Part shown: positions 23,085-34,376 of the stretch, piece by piece
Position numbering within the stretch: the first letter of the stretch is position 1
How the letters are laid out: every line of letters starts with the position of its first letter
NCBI GenBank assembly: GCA_026120185.1
Contig: JANUWF010001184.1
Coordinates: 744,001-808,000 of the forward strand
Length of the DNA stretch: 64,000 bases
Source of the DNA: Voacanga thouarsii
Lineage: Eukaryota; Streptophyta; Magnoliopsida; Gentianales; Apocynaceae
Reading direction: 5' to 3'
The notes under the pieces: generated by a model
Seen by the model: the letters and a program-made list of their open reading frames with translations, nothing else
Database searches by the model: none
Told to the model about the DNA's origin: nothing
Position numbers and translations under genes: made by a program

Positions 23085-23112
23085 AATCTCTAAGGTCTTG
23101 AGTTCAAATTCC
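23058..23112 (+). promoter_or_regulatory. tRNA-like A-box/B-box pair in solo LTR-A
   Basis: A box TGGTTTAGTGG at 23058-23068, B box AGTTCAAATTCC at 23101-23112. A second A box lies 44 bp upstream because of the tandem duplication. Confidence 0.5.
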
Positions 23113-24721
23113 ATCATTTAAGTTTTAGCATGATTAAATTTTATTTTAGATAGGTGGATATTTTTTGCCCTTGCTTGCCATAGGGAGGAGTAGGAGTGTT
23201 GTCCTAGGGGAGACATGAAAAGAATGTCCTAATCCTACTCTTATACCTTACAAAAATTCTTAAGGGATTCATACCCTTCTTGCTCTCTAGCTTATCTTAA
23301 TTCTTTATCAATTAAGTTGCTCAATTTGTCCAAGCCATTTTTATTTCTAGAAAATTCCAGCAAGATTCTTTGATCTTGGAGTTTCGAAAATGTCTATATG
23401 AGGATAGCATATTGACTAAAAATGGGGAAGGGGTTATGGAAGGTTCCCAAGAGAATTAATCTCCATGGTTGAACCTTCAAACTCCACCTTATAAGTGATC
23501 ATCTTCTTCATGTAGCAAATCTGGAAATTTTCCAACTTCTTGGTTTGACCAGCTTTTGAAAACTTCTGCCATTTTTCCCACTTAAATGCTGCCAAAAATA
23601 TAGCCAACTTGATCATCTTGAAGACTGAAAACATTGGCCAAAAATCAGACTGCACAAAAGTTGTGCAAACCAGGAAAATTCCTGGGCAGTTTTCGTAGCT
23701 TGGTAGGCCAAGAACCAAGCTGTTTCTTCCACCTTTCCAACCAGCAATTTAACCCTGTCTTCCCTCCATAAAGAAGGCTGGAAACCAGCCTTAAAATACC
23801 TTCCAATACCCCTTCAAACCTTCTGCAAGTCGGCTGGAACATTGCAGAAAAATTTGCACAAAAAATTCCAACAAACCTCTTGAATGAACAACCAGAAATT
23901 CCAGCCTTGTTCCCTCTTCAACCCTATCCGAAACTCACTCCCAATTTTCTGTAAAACCAACCTTGGTCAGCCATGAACTGAACTCCATCACCTTCTACAT
24001 TGATCTGCACGAAATGAATACCATAGCCGCTCCTTAAATCACTCCTTCAATCACTACAATCAAGCCTTCATTTGGAATTCAAAATTCCAGCAAATTACTC
24101 CATGAAAACTTCCATGGATTAAGCCTCAACCAACCAGAAATTTCCTCCACCATTGCACTCCATGATTCGGCCACCTTATAGCTCATTCAAACCTCATTCA
24201 ACTTAGCAAAACTCCAGCACAATCCAGTCGGCCATAGCAGCTCCAAGAACCTCCATCAACCAAGCTATTCTTACCATATTTTCTACCTTAATTCACTCCC
24301 TAAAATACTCCTTTTGAATTTCAAACAACCAGCTTTCCTTCTTTTCCCTAATCTAAAAATTCAATCACAAGGATTCTCAAATCCATTCGGCCAACACCAC
24401 TCAACAGATTTCATCCAGCCTTTCCTCCATTCTCTCCATTTTTCCAAAGAACACCAAGAACACACACTACCATTCTCCAAGCCTAAGACCACTCTAAACA
24501 CCTCCAATCTGCTCCAAAAACTCCAGATCACATCTACTTATCCTCTAGAATCCATTTCTGTAATTTATAACATCAAACGCTGAAATTAAGATTCTACTTT
24601 CGGATAAAAAAAACCAGAATTTTCTTGAAGACTCAAGAACACTCTCAAGGTAAATATGAACGATTATGTTCATCTTCCTTTCTCTTCGATCTTTAGTGAA
24701 ATATACTAATACTCTCTCTTT

Positions 24722-24754
<33 letters not shown>
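24722..24754 (+). repeat. CT tract in solo LTR-A
   Basis: Pyrimidine dinucleotide run followed by CGGCTAAAATGG. It is present at the matching place in the copies at 45169-45200, 59351-59378 and 63236-63260, and shortened in the reversed copy near 37391. It may be a core-promoter Y patch or GAGA-type site; this is inference. Confidence 0.6.
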
Positions 24755-25985
24755 GGCTAAAATGGTTGTTTCAACGATGGCCATTTTCTATTCTTCTTCT
24801 TGGTCAGATAAAGTCTTCCAAGCATGTGGACTCTTTTGAGACCTCATCAAAGTAGTCATCATTCGAGTATGTCTCTTTAACCCTCTCTTTAATTTTAAAA
24901 TCATGTCTCTTAGATGTAGTTAGAAAAGGAGGGAATATGATTGGTGATTGAGTATGTGTTTATATGATGGAGTTGGGATTGAAGTATGAGGATGATTTGT
25001 CATGGTTGAGTTTTATGATGTTTTAGGGTTTGTTGCATGCTCTTCATGTCGTGAGTTAGTGTGGATGATTAAGCATGATAGATATTATGTCACCTTTGGT
25101 GAATAGGATTTTATGTTCTTATATTCTTGTTGAAGCCATGAATATGATTATGTTTAGTGGAGTTTGGATCATGTGATGGTAGATATGGATCTATGCTTTT
25201 ATTCATGAATTGAATGGTTTGTGGATTAGTGTTAGAGTCTATATTCATGATTATGGTTAGCAATAGGAGAATTATGATCATGACCTTGTTGATTAAGTTA
25301 GCCAAGTTTAATGCATTAATAAAAATTAATACTATATTTTCTTCTAATGATTTCGAAAACCCTAGGAAAATGTGGAATTGGATTGTTATATGAAATAATG
25401 ATATTTTAGCCAAATAAATGATATCTTCTATTAAAATTAAAATATAAAAATATTATATATAATAATAATATTAAATAAAGCCTTTTATATAAATAATCCT
25501 AATAGGTAAAATATTAATCTTATAAGTCATATATTCAAAAATACTATTAAAATTTAGTTATTATCTTTTAATCAAAATATATTAAAATTTACTTATTATT
25601 AATTTTATTTATCAATTATTTTCTAACTATTAATTATTAATTAAGAGAATAGTAATAGTTTATTATTTTAATAATATCACCTAGGACTTAGGACCCTTTA
25701 TCAAATAAACCCTAGTTTATTTATTAATAACAAATATTTATACCTACAACTTATTAGTAACTATTTCACAAACCATAGTTATTTTATTATCAAGTTAGAT
25801 TTATTTTATAAAATCCTTTTGATTATCTAGCCTTAAAGTTTAGAACATTAGGGTCATGATTGTAGGAAGTTGAACTAGGATTATTTATAGAAGTAGCTTG
25901 GCTTGAGTTTAATTATGGCTTGCGTTTACCCCAGGCTGGGTTAGGTCACATTTGGAAGATCTTTGAGTTAGCTCAAGCAGAGGAT

Positions 25986-26497
25986 CAGGTAAGCTCCTGC
26001 ATAAAACTTGTTTGTTGTAAAATATTACTATGGAAAGCCAAACTCGAAGCATGTGAACACTTATTTTGTAAAGGCAATTAAGGACTGTTTCCTTTCTTGT
26101 TTCAGTCAAACAAATTATTTGAAAATCAACAAGCAGTTTTGCTCAAACACTAAACTATTTCTAAAACCAATTTTGATACAGACTTTAGAAACCCTTAATT
26201 GCCCTTTTCAAATAAAGCTATGTTTTATCAGTTTCCTCCCAAGTGGGATAATCAACGTTGAGTACTCAATAAGGGTAGGCTAGTATTACTAGTTTTGAAG
26301 AGCAAGAGCGAGTCTTCTGGTAGGAGGCCACCTCCAGAAGATGAACTCAACTTGGAGAAGCGACAGTACTACTTAGTCATGCCGGTCCAAGCTAGCAAGT
26401 TTCAGTCATGTGGACTGTGTGTTGTCGGAGTGGATAATTGGTTTTGTTTGGGTGTAGAGAAGGAGGAGTATCTTATCCGGTAGGCCGATCACCTACC
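25986..26497 (+). promoter_or_regulatory. Donor-palindrome-hairpin cassette, solo LTR-A
   Basis: Donor-like CAG|GTAAGC (GT at 25989). Palindrome TTGAGTACTCAA at 26258-26269. Hairpin 1 at 26313-26341: TCTTCTGG pairs with CCAGAAGA, one bulged T, then AGG with CCT and loop AGGCCA. Hairpin 2 at 26479-26497: GGTAGG pairs with CCTACC around loop CCGATCA. Confidence 0.65.
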
Positions 26498-27039
26498 TTT
26501 TGTTAGTTTGCATAAAGTGTGGCATTCTGACCGTTGTATGGATATGGGGCCCAACGTGTGGTACCCATGGCCGCTTATTTGAGTGGTTGTATTTATTATG
26601 CACTTGTATGGTTTGAAAAGAGGAAAACGCCACTCTTTATTTTAACCTTATTTATTGCTTGCCAACATTTTCTCTTATGAAATGTTTCAACTTGCATACA
26701 TGAACTGTTTTACCTGAACAGTCAAAGCACACACGGACTTACTGAGATTTTTATCTCATTGCCCTTTTTGCCATGATTTCAGGTCGATCCTGCTGTGGGG
26801 ATTAGTAGCTAGTGGTTGCCTGCTTTGGAAGATATTGTGTTATTTCTTTTATGTAATGCTTTGAGAGATGAGAGTAAACAATTTTTCTTTGGATTTGTTC
26901 TTGAATTTTTAGGTTGTAATAAGTTTTAATTTCAAAGTATTTTTTTATTTTTGTTGTATGACCTAGTTATAAAGACCCCTTGTCCTTTGGACGGGGCGAT
27001 ATCCCCGACCTTGCTGGGCTTAGGTTGTGGGGTGTTACA

Positions 27040-28904
27040 GTAAGCAACTCTTCAACCTCCTCCAACTTTTATTCAATTCTTCTTCTTCTTATCTCCTAAA
27101 TTTTGAACAAAAAAGGGCTAATTTACCCCCCCCTATTTTTTGTGATTTTCAAACAAAAAGGATTAAGGGACTAATCATCTCTTCATCTCAAGAGAACTCA
27201 AATGATCACCAAGGAGCCACCTTTGCTTTCTTGTCTTGTCTATCTAAGAGGCATTTTGAGACTCAATCCCTATTGATTTGAATGAGACTGATTTTATAGT
27301 GATGCTAATATGCATGAAGTCTTGCATGAAAACCATGAATAGATAGGATTGATGAGGTTGACGGTGCCATGTTGTGAACTAGGTGTATATGGAGTAAAGA
27401 ATGGTTCAATATTGCTATAAAAACCTAGAACTATTGTATGTTGAATAAAGATGGGATTTTTTAATGAAGTTAGGGTGATTATATGGATTTAAGAATAGTT
27501 GAGTATGAGAGTTATCATGTTTTGTTATTTAAATTGAGTGTATGCATGCTTGATGATGAGTAGCATAATGAGAGAAGGTTATGGGCATAGTTTATTAAAT
27601 TGATTCGTTTAGATGCCATGGTTGATCTATGGGATCATAGAGATTCATGTTGTATAAAATAATAGTGCTAAGCCATGTGCACTATTTTGGTTCTAACCAT
27701 AGAATCATTGCTTCTAGATAAGGAGGAAGTTTGAATAGAGTGTAAACATTGGCTTTGGTTTGGCTAGTTGGGTAATCAAGTAAGTCCTAGCATAGCCGTT
27801 TTGCTAAATATTACATGTTTGCAAGTCTTTTGTATAATGGTTTTGAAATGGTGTCAATATTATGATTGACATGATTTCTGAAACTTTGGTTGAATATGAT
27901 AACTTATTATTGTGGTATTTGGATACTTGAATTGAGAACGTAGATATTTTAAACTCCAAATGATTTTGTCAAATCTTAACTTTCAAACTAAAAATGGTTT
28001 ATTTTCCTTTATCACTAAAACATTTTGAAAGGCTTGATGTGAAAAACCACGTTTTGCAAAGATAAGGTAATCAATTATTGTGAAAATAAGAAAAATGATT
28101 CTGCCTCTAAATGGGGAGCGTTGAGTACTCAGTAGGGGTAGGCTAGTGGTACTACTCTTGGAGAGTTAGAGTAAGTCTTTTGGTAGACAGCCACCTCCAT
28201 AAGATAAACTCTGCTTAAAGAGGTGACAAAACTACTTAGTCAGGCCGGTCCGAGCTAGCATGTTAGTCCAAGTGGACTTTATACTTTTGGATTGGACAAC
28301 TAGTATGTTGGGGGTAGAGATGGAAGAGTATTTCACCATAGTGGGCGGATCACCCACTACCCAGTGTTGAATGGTTACATTGGGAGCTATCATGATGGTA
28401 GTCATGATATTGCCTTGATGTTGATATTGATATTGAATCATTACTAATCCCTACTTTATGAAACTATGATATCCATGAGTAGATGACTTATTGAGAGTTG
28501 TTTTGAATATGGTGAGCATTGCTCCACTCAATGATTTTTTATTGACGAAAATTAACTTTGCAAGCATATTTTGTGGTTTTGATAAACCTGCATGCTCGAA
28601 ATATTTAAATGTGACATCCGCACACACGTGACTTACTGAGATTGATTCCAATCTCACACTGTTTTATGTTATATTTTCAGGAGAGTACTTTTATTAAGTA
28701 GGTTGATGGAATAAGAGATGATCATTCTGTTTATTTTATTATTATTTTTTGCTTTGTATCTCTTTTGAGAGACGATTGTTGAATCCGATTATTGTTTTTA
28801 TTTTATCTAGTCATTTTCCTTTTGTACGTCATTATAAAGACCCTTGGTCCATTGGACGGGCGACATCCTGCCCTATTTGGATACGTAGTTAGTGCAGTAT
28901 TACA
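27040..28904 (+). mobile_element. Gypsy-B 5' LTR, segment 3 of 3
   Basis: It resumes after the GTAAG duplication and ends CAGTATTACA at 28904. It holds a donor-like AAGTAAGT (GT at 27780), the palindrome with one change at 28131-28142, hairpin 1 in a slightly decayed form at 28176-28204, hairpin 2 at 28340-28358 (AGTGGG with CCCACT), and TTATAAAGACCC before the end. A primer site follows at once, which proves this is a 5' LTR. Confidence 0.88.
27779..28358 (+). promoter_or_regulatory. Donor-palindrome-hairpin cassette, LTR-B
   Basis: Same order and spacing as in LTR-A despite different surrounding sequence. Hairpin 2 keeps six pairs with A-T in place of G-C at the outer pair and G-C in place of A-T at the fourth. 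Hairpin 1 has two mismatches. Confidence 0.62.
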
Positions 28905-28906
28905 AG

Positions 28907-28919
28907 TGGTATTAGAGAT
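28907..28919 (+). other. Gypsy-B primer binding site, decayed
   Basis: TGGTATTAGAGAT, two changes from the usual TGGTATCAGAGCT, just after the LTR end. Confidence 0.8.
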
Positions 28920-29026
28920 TAGGATTAGGCGATTGACTTGATTGAATAGTACCTAAACCCTAGGAATTGAGATTTATTGAATAATACTTGAACACTAGAA
29001 ATCGAGATTTAGTTCTGACTTCCTTA

Positions 29027-29039
29027 TTTTATTTATAGG
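29027..29039 (+). promoter_or_regulatory. Splice-acceptor-like site before the Gypsy-B ATG
   Basis: TTTTATTTATAG then GATG: a pyrimidine/U-rich run with AG at 29037-29038, leaving the ATG at 29040 one base into the next exon. Gypsy-A has the same arrangement (AG at 39951-39952, ATG at 39954). Confidence 0.45.
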
Positions 29040-29468
29040 ATGACTAGAAGATTCGCAACTATGACTAGAGACTGGCCTTTTATGTGTAGTCTCGCTAGTG
29101 GTAGAGCACCTAACCCCAACCCCGTACCAGATTTATCATCATCCGATTTAGAGACAGAACCCAAGAGAGGATTATTTTTGGGTGCAGATGAGGTAGACCA
29201 TGAACCACCTATAATAGAAGACTTCAAAGTAGAGAAAGATCTCGAGGACCCGATACTTGAGATGCTTGCAGTTGAGAAGAATGAGGATATGGTAGAGTAT
29301 GGGGGAGATGATGAGAGGGAGATCGAGGGTGGAAGAGCAATGAATGATGAGAGTGGGGACGAGCTAGGAGGACTTGGGATTGATGGGGAGATAGGAGAGC
29401 TTAAGAGCGAGGGTGAAGTGGAAGTGATTGAGGGGGAGGATAGTATTGATAAACCTGCAATAGTATGA
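29040..29468 (+). CDS. Gypsy-B leader ORF, acidic, 142 residues
   Basis: An uninterrupted frame starting at the first ATG after the primer site. The N-terminus is basic (MTRRFATMTRD). The rest is very acidic, rich in Glu, Asp and Gly, with runs such as GGDDEREIEGG, and has no zinc knuckle or enzyme motif. I recognise no family. It occupies the same place as the acidic ORF at 39954-40430 in Gypsy-A. Its last codons run straight into the integrase remnant, so the usual gag-protease-RT part is deleted and the original C-terminus may be missing. It is part of the element, not a host gene. Confidence 0.55.
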   Translation: MTRRFATMTRDWPFMCSLASGRAPNPNPVPDLSSSDLETEPKRGLFLGADEVDHEPPIIEDFKVEKDLEDPILEMLAVEKNEDMVEYGGDDEREIEGGRAMNDESGDELGGLGIDGEIGELKSEGEVEVIEGEDSIDKPAIV

Positions 29469-30690
29469 CTTGAAGAAGGCCTACTGGTGGCCGAAGATGA
29501 AAAAGGATGTGGTGCAATAGTCTCTACTTATCTGACTTGTCAGAAAGTGAAGACGAAGCATAAGAAAGCAGTTGGATTACTGCAACCGTTACCTATTCCC
29601 GAATGGAAGTGACAGGAAGGACGATGGACTTTGTTATCGAACTACCGATGTCGAAGACTTTGAAGGATGCCATTTGGGTCATGGTGGACAGGTTGGCCAA
29701 GACTATTCACTTTATTCCAGTGTTAAAGATTCTATGGAGAAGCGGCTAAAACTTGCATTTGGGAAGTGGTTAGATTGCATGGTGTACCATCGGGTATCGT
29801 ATCCGACAGGGATCCTAGGTTTACTTCAAGATTTTGAACAAAGTTTTAAGAGCCAATGGGGGCGACTTTGAAGCTCAGCACTTTTGCTCATCTGCAGATT
29901 GATGGACAGTCCGAGAGAGTCATCCAGATATTGGAGGACATGCTTAGGGCTTGTGTGTTGGATTTTGGAGATAAGTGGATAGATTGTATACCCTATGTTG
30001 AGTTGGCGTAAAACAACAGTTATCAAGTGTCGATTGGGATGACATTCTATGAAGCATTATATGGACGAAAATGTCAAGTACCGTTGTACTAGAGTTAGAC
30101 TGAAGATGGGCAAATCGACAAGACTGGGGAGGTAAACCTTGAGGAGATGGCAAACAAAGTAAAGATGATAAGAGAGAACCTAAAAGCAGCGCAAAGCTAA
30201 TAGAAGAGTTATGCAGATAACAGAAGAAGAGAATTGGGAATTCAAGTGGGAGATCAGACCTTTCTAAAGATAATGCCTAGCAATGGGATTCTGAAATATC
30301 CCAAAGGTAGAAAGTTGAGTCTTAGATATTTAGGACCATTTTTAGAGATCGAGAAGATTGGACTTGTAGCATATCGATTGGAGTTGCCGAAAGGGTTGGC
30401 AAGAATTCATGATGTGTTCCATGTATCTCAGTTGAAGAAAAACAACCCTGACTCAAAGTATGTATTGAACGAGGAGCCATTGATTCTACAACCTGATTTG
30501 AGCTATGTTGAGAAACCCATTAAGGTTCTGAATCGAAGTGTCAAGGTGTTGATGAGTAAACAGATACCTATGGTGAAGATTTTATGGGATCATCATGGTA
30601 CTTAGGATGCCACATGGGAAACTGAAGATTGGGTAAAGAAGAAATATCCGAACTTGCTCTAAAGGTATGATGCTCTGAATTTAGAGATAA
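29469..30690 (+). pseudogene. pol: Gypsy-B integrase and chromodomain remnant
   Basis: The reading begins in the integrase zinc domain (LKKAYWWPKMKKDV), continues through the catalytic core in several frames ([37 protein letters not shown]), then the C-terminal region from 30234 (GDQTFLKIMPSNGILKYPKG, VFHVSQLKK), and ends in a chromodomain (YVEKPIKVLNRSVKVL ... WDHHGT, then DATWE ... KKYPNL) at about 30505-30660. Many stops and shifts are present. RT and RNase H are absent. The chromodomain places the element among chromoviruses, where it guides integration to modified chromatin. Confidence 0.9.
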
Positions 30691-30699
30691 AATTTTCTT

Positions 30700-30712
30700 A
30701 AGGGGGAGAAGA
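30700..30712 (+). other. Gypsy-B polypurine tract
   Basis: AAGGGGGAGAAGA directly before the TG of the 3' LTR. Confidence 0.88.
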
Positions 30713-30988
30713 TGTAATACCCCGTTTTGAACCACCATTAGTTCATGGGGAAAGTCATGCATAGAATAGCCTATTATATTTTATTTGCTAAAATATGAAC
30801 CATTTTTGTGAAGCCTATGTGATTTATGTGCTTGATGTTTCATCGAGTTATTTATTTGGACATGGTTGTGTTACATGAGGTGGTAGAGTCTTTGTTATTG
30901 TAGAGTAGAATTTAATGAAAGAAGAATGAAGTGAGTTGAGTTAGACTAATGGGAATTTGTTTGATAAATATTAAAACAAAGATTATTG

Positions 30989-31042
30989 TGGACTAATGGT
31001 TAGAGCTTTGTGTGTATTTTTTGGTGACTTAGGTTCAAATCC
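30989..31042 (+). promoter_or_regulatory. tRNA-like A-box/B-box pair in LTR-B (3' copy)
   Basis: TGGACTAATGG and GGTTCAAATCC with 32 bases between; the best match to the polymerase III consensus in the window. Confidence 0.55.
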
Positions 31043-31631
31043 CAACTCTTGTAAACTTTTTCCTTCTTATCTTTGATTAAACCTTTTTTTCCTTGTTATT
31101 TTCCTTCCCTTGGCCGAAAATCCTAGTGTTGTTGCCTTCTTATTTTCCAATTTCCTGAAATATGAGATTGTGATTATTTTGGGGTTGCTAAAAAGGAATT
31201 ATGATAAATTAAATTCCTAATATTCTTTAGTTAATATTTTACTCTAATTTTTTTAGGAAGTTAAATATGCCAACATCTAGAATTCCATAAAAGATCTTAT
31301 TCAAGAAATTTATTATGGAAAGAAAATGATAGAAGCTTTGATTTTGGAAACTAGATTTTCCCACCAAAAATAATTATTTCTTAATTAATTATTTCTACTT
31401 AAAATAAATAGGACATTAATTAAATTATTCCTTGTACTGATATCCTATTTTCCTTGCTGAAATTTCTGGAATTGAAAACCTTAGCCACCATCTTGATTGG
31501 TAAGGTAATTACTTTCCAACTTTCTAAAATATAGGGGGAATCCATCCTAAGTAATCCTAATCAATCAAAGTTCTCTTAAGCTAATAAAAAGACAGAATTT
31601 TTTCCTTCTTCCCGCCTTATTTTTGGCCACT

Positions 31632-31671
<40 letters not shown>
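31632..31671 (+). repeat. (CA)n microsatellite
   Basis: About 20 CA units. It continues as CACACTCACG at 34962, so the LTR between is inserted in the microsatellite with CACAC as duplication. Confidence 0.93.
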
Positions 31672-31673
<2 letters not shown>

Positions 31674-31930
31674 TAATACCCCGCCTAAAACCACCTTTGA
31701 CTATGGGAAAAAAAAAAGTCATGCATTGCATAGCATTTCGCATTTCATGTGTTATCTTAAAATTATTCTTGCATGGGTGCATGTGATTTTCAACTTTTGC
31801 ATTTGATTTATTTGGTGTGAAATAATTATGTTGTTTAAGAGTTGGTTAAGTGAAGTTTAGTCGAGGAGATGGAAGGATGAGAATTAGGGTGGAAAGAATT
31901 TCTTAAAGAAATATTAGCATTGGAGTGGTT

Positions 31931-31981
31931 TGGAATAGCGGGGAGGTTGGTGATTTCCTTTGGTGACCCGAGTTCAAATCT
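31931..31981 (+). promoter_or_regulatory. tRNA-like A-box/B-box pair in LTR-B2
   Basis: TGGAATAGCGG fits the A-box consensus; AGTTCAAATCT has two changes from the B box. The bases between differ completely from LTR-A, so the boxes are better kept than their surroundings. Confidence 0.48.
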
Positions 31982-33877
31982 TACCTCTTACGAATCTTAG
32001 TTTTCTTTTTGAAAATTCTTTTCCCTAGACTTCTACATGTCTTGGCGGAAAAAGACCTAGCCATCCTAGTGAATTTTCAGCACCATCGTTCTAAGGAAAT
32101 AAGTCTCTATATTTATTTCCTAAATTCAAGGATTTTTTATGTGAATAAAGGTTACTGTTATTTTCAACTTTTGTTCCCTTTGATTTTTGAAAAAACCCTA
32201 GCTGAATAACTAAATTCCAACTTGATTTTAACTTACTAGATTTTGTAATGGATAGTTGGAATTAAAGTGTTATTTTTCTAGATGGATACCTTATGGATTT
32301 TGAACCTAGAACCTTAGCTAAAAATCTGGAAAATTTTCCAGCTAGGTGCCGCCACTTTTTGAAGAAGTTTTAGCCCAACTCAAACTCTTCCAACACTAGG
32401 AAATCTTATCCAAAATCCTTTAGCAAATCAGATTTTATTTTAATCCTACTTCAACTAGGTTTTGCTTCCTTTTTCTAGCAGAATTTCGGCAGCCTTGTGC
32501 AAGCATAAGCTGTCCGAAATTCCAGCACTCCTAAGTGCAGTCCAACTCTTCAAATCCTAGCTCAAAACATCTAGAACACTCCTCATCAATTCAGATTACC
32601 TTAGCCACACAAAAACCAGATTTTACTCATTGGAATTCTAGAAATTCGGCCAGCTTAGGAACCAGAATTTCGACCAGCCTTGCACAGGAAATTTCGGCCA
32701 GCTTGCACTCCAACTCAAACAAAAATTCTGCACACCAAAACCTACCAAAATCCTCAGCTGATTAAGCCAATTTTCAGCGCCTAAAACCCTCGCCTTTCCT
32801 CTGTAAATCGCGGCAGAGCAACAGCTAAAACAGTCCAGAATTTCTCCCCTTTGGTTCAGTGATTTTCGCACAGCACATGAGCCATTCTTGCAGAGAATTT
32901 TAGTTCTCAAAACCTACTCAAACTCTTCCTTATTTTGGCCAAAAACTCTGAACGCACACAGCCCTTTTCTTGAGTAATATTTCGGCCAGCATAAGGTAGC
33001 AATTGCACAATATTTTCTCCTCATAAACCCTTCCAAATTCGGCAGCAACAAGGTGCACAGCAAGTTGCAATTTTCAGCCTTGCTGTCCACGAAACCTAAA
33101 GCCATTAGGAGTCTTTCTTAACACCACCATCTAACCCTAAATCATAGTAACCGACTACCCTCTCCATTCTACATGAAAATTCCAGCAAGAATCTCCCTAC
33201 AATTTTCGAAAATCACAAGAACAATTCCTAGTAAGAAACCGACCACACTCTAAGGTAAGCAAAAACCATCTTAACCTCTTGATTCCTTTCTTCCATCAAT
33301 TCTTCTCCTTTTCTTCCCTTGAATCACGCCACCTAAAGGCTGATTTCATCCCTTTTACCTGCTTTCAGTCAAAAGGAAGGAAAGAAGGCAACTTTTTTCT
33401 TCTACTCGAACGAACTCGGGACGAACACCGTAGGAGCATCGAGATCTTGTTAACCCGATTGTTACAAGGTAAGGGAATCCTTACCCTTGATGTCGAAATT
33501 AAGGTTTAATATGGTTAATGATGTCCATTAGCATGATGAATGGGTATTTTGAGTCGAGTAATTAATTAAGCATATTCGATGCATAGCAATGCCATATTTT
33601 ACTGTGGTAATGATAGATATGAGTTGTGATAGTCAAGGCAAGCCTTTTTGATATAATATTCATGTCTTTGATGAATATATGGTTATAGAATATGAACTTT
33701 GGGGATTGGTTAATTTATTGGGAATTAGATAGTGGATTGTGAATTGTTATGGGAATAAATGAGTTTAGAGCATGTTCGAATTGATTGAGACCTTGATCAT
33801 GATATTATATGGTTTTAGATCACGAAGATATTTGAGGAAAGCAAGCTGCGATTTTATCTCATTTGTCTGAAGTATAT

Positions 33878-34376
33878 CAGGTAAGTCCTTGCATAAACTC
33901 TTTTGTTAAATGTTGTGATGGCAAGTTTATGTTGTAAAGTTTTGTGAAGCTATTGTTAAACTATGTTCGCTTGGGTTGTAAACGTGGATATTTATTCTTT
34001 AAACGGTTTTGTCAAACTAACGATTTTATCAAGAAAACTATTCTTTTCTTCTACATTTTTAGAAAACTCTTCTAAAGAAAACCACGTTGCACACAACCAA
34101 GGTATGGAAATATTTTGAATTAGGAATTCACGGATATGTTCGTTGAGTACTCAATAAGGGTAGGCTGACAATACTAGTCTTGGAGGGCTAGAGTAAGTTT
34201 TCTGGTAGGTGGCCATCTCCAGAAGATAAGTTTCGCTTGAAAAGGCGACAATATTGGTTGGTCAAGCTGGTCTGAGCTAGCATTTGTACCCGGTAAGGTA
34301 TTATTTATTTTCCCGGCATGGTTTTATTGGGTGTAGAGAAGGAGGAGTATCTCACCTGGTGAGCTGTACACTCACC
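33878..34376 (+). promoter_or_regulatory. Donor-palindrome-hairpin cassette, LTR-B2
   Basis: CAG|GTAAGT is a perfect plant donor consensus. Hairpin 1 has TTTTCTGG paired to CCAGAAGA, bulged T, AGG with TCT, loop TGGCCA. Hairpin 2 is GGTGAG with CTCACC around CTGTACA, i.e. two pairs changed on both sides relative to LTR-A. Confidence 0.65.

Larger units (their letters stand above)
22761..27039 (+). mobile_element. Solo LTR-A, complete (4279 bp)
   Basis: It starts TGTGAAACCCC and ends GGGGTGTTACA, flanked by GTAAG on both sides. No coding sequence lies inside. Signals in order: a 44-bp tandem duplication with the A box (22997-23084), B box at 23101-23112, CT tract at 24722-24754 followed by CGGCTAAAATGG, an AT-rich zone around 25430-25670, a donor-like CAGGTAAGC at 25986-25994, palindrome 26258-26269, hairpins at 26313-26341 and 26479-26497, and TTATAAAGACCCCTTGTCC about 70 bp before the end. 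Short open frames inside are noise. Confidence 0.95.
30713..31671 (+). mobile_element. Gypsy-B 3' LTR, first part
   Basis: It begins TGTAATACCCCG and matches 321-1260 closely. A box TGGACTAATGG at 30989-30999 and a perfect B box GGTTCAAATCC at 31032-31042. It ends in a (CA)n run at about 31632-31671, into which another LTR has inserted. Confidence 0.92.

Noticed and set aside
23058..23112. A real tRNA gene
   Set aside because: Only the A- and B-box regions resemble tRNA. No acceptor stem, anticodon stem or terminal poly-T run could be made out, so it is called tRNA-like only.
24545..24784. Minus-strand frame with Arg-Glu repeats
   Set aside because: It is the CT microsatellite read as codons, within a solo LTR.
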